From: Opitutaceae bacterium
GTDB lineage: Bacteria; Verrucomicrobiota; Verrucomicrobiia; Opitutales; Opitutaceae
Assembly: GCA_003168315.1 (NCBI GenBank)
Contig: PMSP01000294.1
Coordinates: 1 to 10,833, forward strand
Length of the DNA stretch: 10,833 bases
Direction: 5' to 3'
Part shown: one piece after another, positions 7,797 through 10,833 of the stretch
How positions within the stretch are numbered: position 1 is the first letter of the stretch
Layout: the number at the start of each line of letters is the position of its first letter
Notes under the pieces: model-generated
The model's database searches: none
What the model saw: the letters and a program-made list of their open reading frames with translations, nothing else
Told to the model about the DNA's origin: nothing
Position numbers and translations under genes: made by a program

Positions 7797-8036
7797 TCAC
7801 CGGCGCGGCTGATTGAGCACGGTCTGGAGCGCGTGTAGACGCTTCACAATTTCCGGCCGAGGCGTCGGCTCGCCGAAATACATCACCTGCATCTCGCGGT
7901 AATCGGCTGCCATCTGCAGCAACCGCGCCTCAGGAGGCACGAGCAAAAACGTTCCCGGCACCGCAGCCTCGTATTTGGCCCAGGCGGCTGCGAAGAAGGC
8001 ATACGCAACGTTGGCGATGAAACATCGACAGCCTTT
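7797..8036 (-). pseudogene. 5'-truncated remnant resembling the C-terminus of an AbiEii-type nucleotidyltransferase toxin
   Basis: A minus-strand frame of 79 codons ends at a TGA (7799-7797) and is closed upstream by a TAG (8039-8037), with no start codon near its beginning. It reads FFAAAWAKYEAAVPGTFLLV, then PPEARLLQMAADYREMQ, then VMYFGEPTPRPEIVKRLHAL. The LVPPxxR...DYxxMxxM-FGE-P pattern followed by a short helix is what I remember at the C-terminus of AbiEii/AbiGii nucleotidyltransferase toxins (type IV toxin-antitoxin, abortive infection). The catalytic N-terminal domain is absent, so the product would be inactive. A 6-bp hairpin (7789-7805) spans the stop codon. Family assignment is from memory of the tail only and is moderate. 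Confidence 0.5.
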
Positions 8037-8043
8037 CTAACCT

Positions 8044-8844
8044 ATGCCTTCGGCGCCCACATTTGAACAGATTCGTCTGTCCGTGTTAGATGCTTTATCT
8101 GGTAGAATATCGCCCCCTCATTCGGTTCATTTCGATAATTACGCGAATTTGAAAATTGGCGTTCGCGCCGCGCTCGCTGCCAGAGGGATTCTCGAACCAC
8201 AGATGCCGTTCGGCTATTTGGCTGACGATGCCCTAACCCAGTCCGAAGAAATCACCTACAAGCGGGTATACGATTCTCTCATTGCCGAGGGCGTCATAAC
8301 GGAGGCTCACGGCACCGACCAATTCACGGTCGCCCTCCTACCAGCTCCGTTTTCGGAATCTTGGCAATTCATCGAGTCACTTTCTGGTGGGGGTCAAGGG
8401 TTAGCTAAGAAGGTACAGCGGTCTTCGGATGGTATCGCTGGGGTCCTGAAGATCCCCCATTCAATGGATGCCGTTTCAAGCGAGCGATTCAGACGGGAAG
8501 TTTCCATACTCCAGAATACAAACCATCCGTCAGTTGTACGACTACTTGACGTGAATCTTGAGGCTGCACGTGGAGCCATTGGGTACGTTACTCCACTGGG
8601 AATATCGTATCGAGCGGTATCTCGCCGGCGCCGGGCGGCGCGCGCAGGCAATCGGCGGCCGCGTCCTCGCCGAATTCAGCAGCATCTCAAAGGCGACGCA
8701 GGGCATGCTGGTTTGCCAGCCAAGTTCGGGACGAATTTTTCTGCTCGCCCAAACCCCAACAAATTTCAAATCTGTGCGGTCCAGCGGGGCTGTTGGCATT
8801 GCCTATGCGGCAGGGCGGCCGTAACGCTCACAAGTCCTCCTTGA
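8044..8844 (+). pseudogene. Truncated Ser/Thr protein kinase-like gene, chimeric after about 8600
   Basis: ATG at 8044 follows an in-frame TAA by one codon; no Shine-Dalgarno is visible. Residues 1-100 form an unrecognised, possibly helical regulatory region. Residues about 107-186 look like a kinase N-lobe: the glycine-rich loop SLSGGGQGLAKKV (112-124), the VAIK-type lysine in GVLKIP (K136), the helix-C glutamate in RFRREVSILQ (E152), the NHPSVVRLLD strand (160-169) and the hinge-like IGYVTPLG (179-186). After residue 186 the frame turns into Arg/Pro/Cys-rich peptide with no kinase features: the HRD catalytic loop, DFG and the whole C-lobe are missing. DNA composition changes at the same point, from moderate GC (25 of 60 bases at 8101-8160) to GC-rich (40 of 60 at 8641-8700). 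The gene therefore looks cut by recombination and cannot make an active kinase. It may have been acquired horizontally. Confidence 0.65.
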
Positions 8845-8873
8845 AAAGCGACCTTGCCTAACCCATTTTGAAC
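8600..8873 (+). other. GC-rich orphan segment between the kinase remnant and the exported-protein gene
   Basis: From about 8600 the best codon pattern is the plus-strand frame running to the TAA at 8821-8823, out of phase with the kinase frame. It uses mainly G or C at third positions up to about 8720 and encodes peptides such as RIERYLAGAGRRAQAIGGRV and LAEFSSISKATQGMLVCQ. It has no start codon of its own at the junction. It may be the tail of a different, resident gene. No family is recognised. The last 50 bases hold no gene and presumably include the promoter of the next gene, of which no clear boxes are visible. Confidence 0.35.
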
Positions 8874-10833
8874 ATGGAACTTGACGCTCCGGCGAACCCG
8901 TTCGGCCCATTTTGCGGAGAGAAGAAGGGGGAATCCCAGGCCAAGCGAATCCGGCCCTTTGGCGTGACATTCGCTGCGTTGCTTGTTGCGGCAATGTTCA
9001 TTTTCCAGACTGCGGATGGCCAGGTGGTGACCGCCATCACGGACACGGGACCTGTCACCTATCAGGTTCTGTCAGGGGGAGCCACGGTCCAGCTCACCAT
9101 TGTACAGATTGCTAATACGACCAACGGGACGACGGGGACCCTGAGGCTGGAGCTATGGGCCTTCCCCTCCCCCTATTCGGGCGCGGCCGACATCGGCTAC
9201 GTCATGGCAACCTATCAGCTGCGCCAGCTAACGCCCGACACCGAATACAACAACGTTTCCGAAATCGTACCCTATTCGTCGCCGCCCAACGGAACCTGGT
9301 ATGTCGCCTTAATCATAACGGAGTACACCGGGGCCGCGATCGACAACGGGTACACGCCCAACAAATATGTCGATTTTCCCAACACGCTCCAGATAGGCCC
9401 GGTAGCCGTAGCCCCGTCCATCTCATCCGAGCCCCAGAGCCAGACCATAACCGCCGGAAACAGCGTCACCTTCGCCGTCAGCGCGTCCGGTACGGCGACG
9501 CTCTCCTACCAGTGGTATTTTGACGGGGCGGCCATTCCCGGCGCAACGGGGGCGTCGTACAGCATTACCTCCGTACAGAGCGGAAATGCGGGCACCTATG
9601 CCTGTGTGGTGGCCAACAGCCAGGGCAGCGCGACGTCCACCAATGCAACGCTAACCGTCACACCCGCCGTCATCCAACCGACCACTCTGAAGGTTACAGG
9701 TCCCTATACATATGCGGTCCAGCCCGGAGGAACCTCGGTCCAGTTGACCGTCGTGCAGATCTTGAATCCGAACACGGGGGGGGAGACGGGGACCCTTAGG
9801 ATGGAGCTCTGGGCCTTCCCCACGCCCTTTACGGGCCAGCTGGAAAACGGCTATCTTCTGGCGGACTATGTGCTGGGTCAGCTGAACGGCGGCACCGAGT
9901 ACAACAACGTATCCGAGATCGTGCCCTATATGCCGCCGCCCAACGGAACGTGGTACCTCGCGTTTTTGGTCACGGAGTACACCGACGCCGCGGTCGACAG
10001 CGGCTATGTGACCGACACCTATGCAAACTTCCCGAACACGCTCGTCGTGGGACCCACTACGCCAGCCCCTCCCGGTGGTGGTGGGGGAAGTGCCTCGGCG
10101 CGGCTCAGCAACATTTCAACGCGTGCCCAAGTAGGTACCGGAGGGGATATTCTCATTGCTGGATTTGTGATTGGAGGGAGTGGCACGGAGACCCTACTCA
10201 TACGGGGAGATGGGCCTTCGCTGGCGACCTTTGGGGTCACAGGAGCTTTGGCGGTGCCTAGTATGAGCGTCTTTGACAACACGGGTAAGGTTATTTCGAC
10301 GAATACAGGCTGGGGTACGAACGCCAACCCTGCCGCAATCGTCACGGCTGCGGCATCGGTAGGGGCGTTTGCGTTGCCTTCGGGCAGCGCGGATTGTGCC
10401 TTGATCGCTACACTTCCTGCGGGAGCCTATACGGTGCAAATCTCTGGGGTGGGGAGTACCACTGGTGTCGCTTTGGCGGAAGTGTACGAGGTGAAGGCTT
10501 CGGGTACCCGCCTGATCAATATCTCGACTCGCACAGGAGTAGGCACGGGAGCGAGTATTCTGATCTCGGGCTTTGTTATTTCGGGAAGCGGTTCGGAGCA
10601 ACTCCTCGTGCGCGGGGACGGACCGAGCCTGACTGCCTTCGGCGTGAGCGGGGTTTTGGCCCAGCCGAGCCTCTCGGTCTTTAACAATGCCAGCATGGTC
10701 ATCGCCTCGAACTCGGGTTGGGGTACCAGTGCCAATCCCTCCCTTATTGCAAGCACAGCGGCCTCGGTGGGAGCCTTTGCCCTTCCTTCAGGCAGTGCCG
10801 ACAGCGCCGGCATCGTCAATCTTCCTGCGGGCG
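8874..10833 (+). CDS. Exported modular protein with Ig-like domain and two kinds of internal repeats, 3' end outside window
   Basis: The frame opens after a TAA at 8859-8861; ATG at 8874 is the first ATG, and no Shine-Dalgarno is visible. It stays open for 653 codons to the edge. Residues 1-28 are a long polar n-region ending KRIRPFG, followed by a hydrophobic core VTFAALLVAAMFIF (31-44) and a likely cleavage near TADGQ, indicating Sec export. The order is: module A1 (58-176), Ig-like domain (181-262), module A2 (275-394), a Pro/Gly linker PAPPGGGGGSAS, then 136-residue repeats from residue 410. The Ig domain shows SEPQSQTITAGNSVTF, the core Trp in YQW (W214) and AGTYACVV (C244), with no partner cysteine. 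The terminal repeats resemble repeats found in many Verrucomicrobiota secreted proteins. It is probably a cell-surface or secreted binding or adhesion protein; no catalytic motif is seen, and an anchoring domain would be beyond the window. Confidence 0.9.
   Translation, partial: MELDAPANPFGPFCGEKKGESQAKRIRPFGVTFAALLVAAMFIFQTADGQVVTAITDTGPVTYQVLSGGATVQLTIVQIANTTNGTTGTLRLELWAFPSPYSGAADIGYVMATYQLRQLTPDTEYNNVSEIVPYSSPPNGTWYVALIITEYTGAAIDNGYTPNKYVDFPNTLQIGPVAVAPSISSEPQSQTITAGNSVTFAVSASGTATLSYQWYFDGAAIPGATGASYSITSVQSGNAGTYACVVANSQGSATSTNATLTVTPAVIQPTTLKVTGPYTYAVQPGGTSVQLTVVQILNPNTGGETGTLRMELWAFPTPFTGQLENGYLLADYVLGQLNGGTEYNNVSEIVPYMPPPNGTWYLAFLVTEYTDAAVDSGYVTDTYANFPNTLVVGPTTPAPPGGGGGSASARLSNISTRAQVGTGGDILIAGFVIGGSGTETLLIRGDGPSLATFGVTGALAVPSMSVFDNTGKVISTNTGWGTNANPAAIVTAAASVGAFALPSGSADCALIATLPAGAYTVQISGVGSTTGVALAEVYEVKASGTRLINISTRTGVGTGASILISGFVISGSGSEQLLVRGDGPSLTAFGVSGVLAQPSLSVFNNASMVIASNSGWGTSANPSLIASTAASVGAFALPSGSADSAGIVNLPAG
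9045..9401 (+). repeat. Module A, copy 1 (about 119 residues)
   Basis: Residues 58-176 of the exported protein. Hallmarks are VQLTIVQI, GTLRLELWAFPSPYSG, TEYNNVSEIVPY, PPNGTWYVALIITEYT and FPNTLQIGP. All recur in order in the second copy at 9696-10055. The alternating hydrophobic pattern indicates a beta sandwich. I do not recognise the family. Confidence 0.85.
9414..9659 (+). other. Immunoglobulin-like domain coding segment
   Basis: Residues 181-262, from PSISSEPQSQTITAGNS to LTV, lie between the two copies of module A. The segment contains YQWYFDG, GATGASYSITSVQ and AGTYACVVANSQGSAT, the typical bacterial I-set pattern. The B-strand cysteine is absent, so there is no canonical disulfide. 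Confidence 0.85.
9696..10055 (+). repeat. Module A, copy 2 (about 120 residues)
   Basis: Residues 275-394. Shares VQLTVVQI, GTLRMELWAFPTPFTG, TEYNNVSEIVPY, PPNGTWYLAFLVTEYT and FPNTLVVGP with copy 1. By eye more than half the residues are identical, with at most one residue of length difference. The Ig-like domain sits between the two copies. Confidence 0.85.
10101..10833 (+). repeat. Tandem 136-residue (408-bp) repeats, second copy cut by window end
   Basis: Copy 1 is 10101-10508 and copy 2 starts at 10509. Both show RL-NISTR, VGTG, ILI-GFVI-GSG-E, RGDGPSL, GWGT-ANP, AASVGAFALPSGSAD and LPAG. Over the 108 residues available for both, I count 75 identical. The first copy ends VALAEVYEVKASGT directly before the second. 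Further copies may follow beyond the edge. This repeat type is frequent in Verrucomicrobiota exported proteins, but I know no assigned function. Confidence 0.88.

Noticed and set aside
7789..7805. Six-pair hairpin over the AbiEii-like stop codon as a terminator
   Set aside because: There is no T run after it on either strand, and such short GC palindromes are common at this base composition.
7360..7812. Plus-strand frame of 150 codons covering the gene-free stretch
   Set aside because: It starts inside the fusion gene in antisense, has no domain pattern, and its second half is Arg/Pro-rich low-complexity peptide.
8841..8869. Possible promoter TTGAAA with 17-base spacer and CATTTT before the exported-protein gene
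   Set aside because: The -10 matches consensus at only three positions and would place the transcript start on the ATG itself.
8861..8916. Repeated CCCATTTTG at 8862-8870 and about 8907-8916
   Set aside because: Too short to distinguish from chance, and the second copy is inside coding sequence.
1..10833. CRISPR array, tRNA, rRNA or insertion-sequence ends
   Set aside because: No regularly spaced short direct repeats, no cloverleaf or rRNA-like sequence, and no transposase frame or paired terminal inverted repeats were found by reading.

Overview
The window looks like a high-GC Gram-negative chromosome, most plausibly a member of the Verrucomicrobiota. The main clue is the right-hand gene. 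It encodes an exported protein with an immunoglobulin-like domain followed by tandem 136-residue 'RL-NISTR-VGTG' repeats, a style common in secreted proteins of that phylum. This assignment comes from family memory, not a search.

Positions 1-7473 (minus strand) hold three consecutive glycan-assembly genes, transcribed right to left with gaps of 49 and 27 bases and therefore probably one operon. The first is a 977-residue fusion of a GT9 (heptosyltransferase-type) domain, a long coiled coil and a GT2 domain. The second is a 1217-residue polytopic membrane protein resembling GT-C glycosyltransferases, with a large extracytoplasmic tail ending in three related beta-rich modules. The third is a polyprenyl-phosphate glycosyltransferase (DPM1/GtrB type) that leaves the window at base 1. 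A reasonable model is that the GT2 enzyme charges a lipid carrier, the GT-C-like protein transfers that sugar outside the membrane, and the fusion protein adds sugars on the cytoplasmic side. The final glycan cannot be read from sequence.

Positions 7474-8873 are a scrap zone. They hold a gene-free stretch with one strong GC hairpin, a 5'-truncated remnant resembling the C-terminus of an AbiEii nucleotidyltransferase toxin (minus strand), and a lower-GC gene start encoding a kinase N-lobe (plus strand). The kinase breaks off abruptly at about 8600 into GC-rich sequence that reads best in another frame. This looks like a recombination or insertion junction with decayed accessory genes.

Positions 8874-10833 (plus strand) hold the start of a large exported modular protein: signal peptide, a roughly 120-residue module of unknown family, an Ig-like domain, a second copy of the module, a glycine-rich linker and then 136-residue repeats. 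It runs off the right edge. Its start diverges from the glycan operon, and a functional link between the two is not demonstrated.
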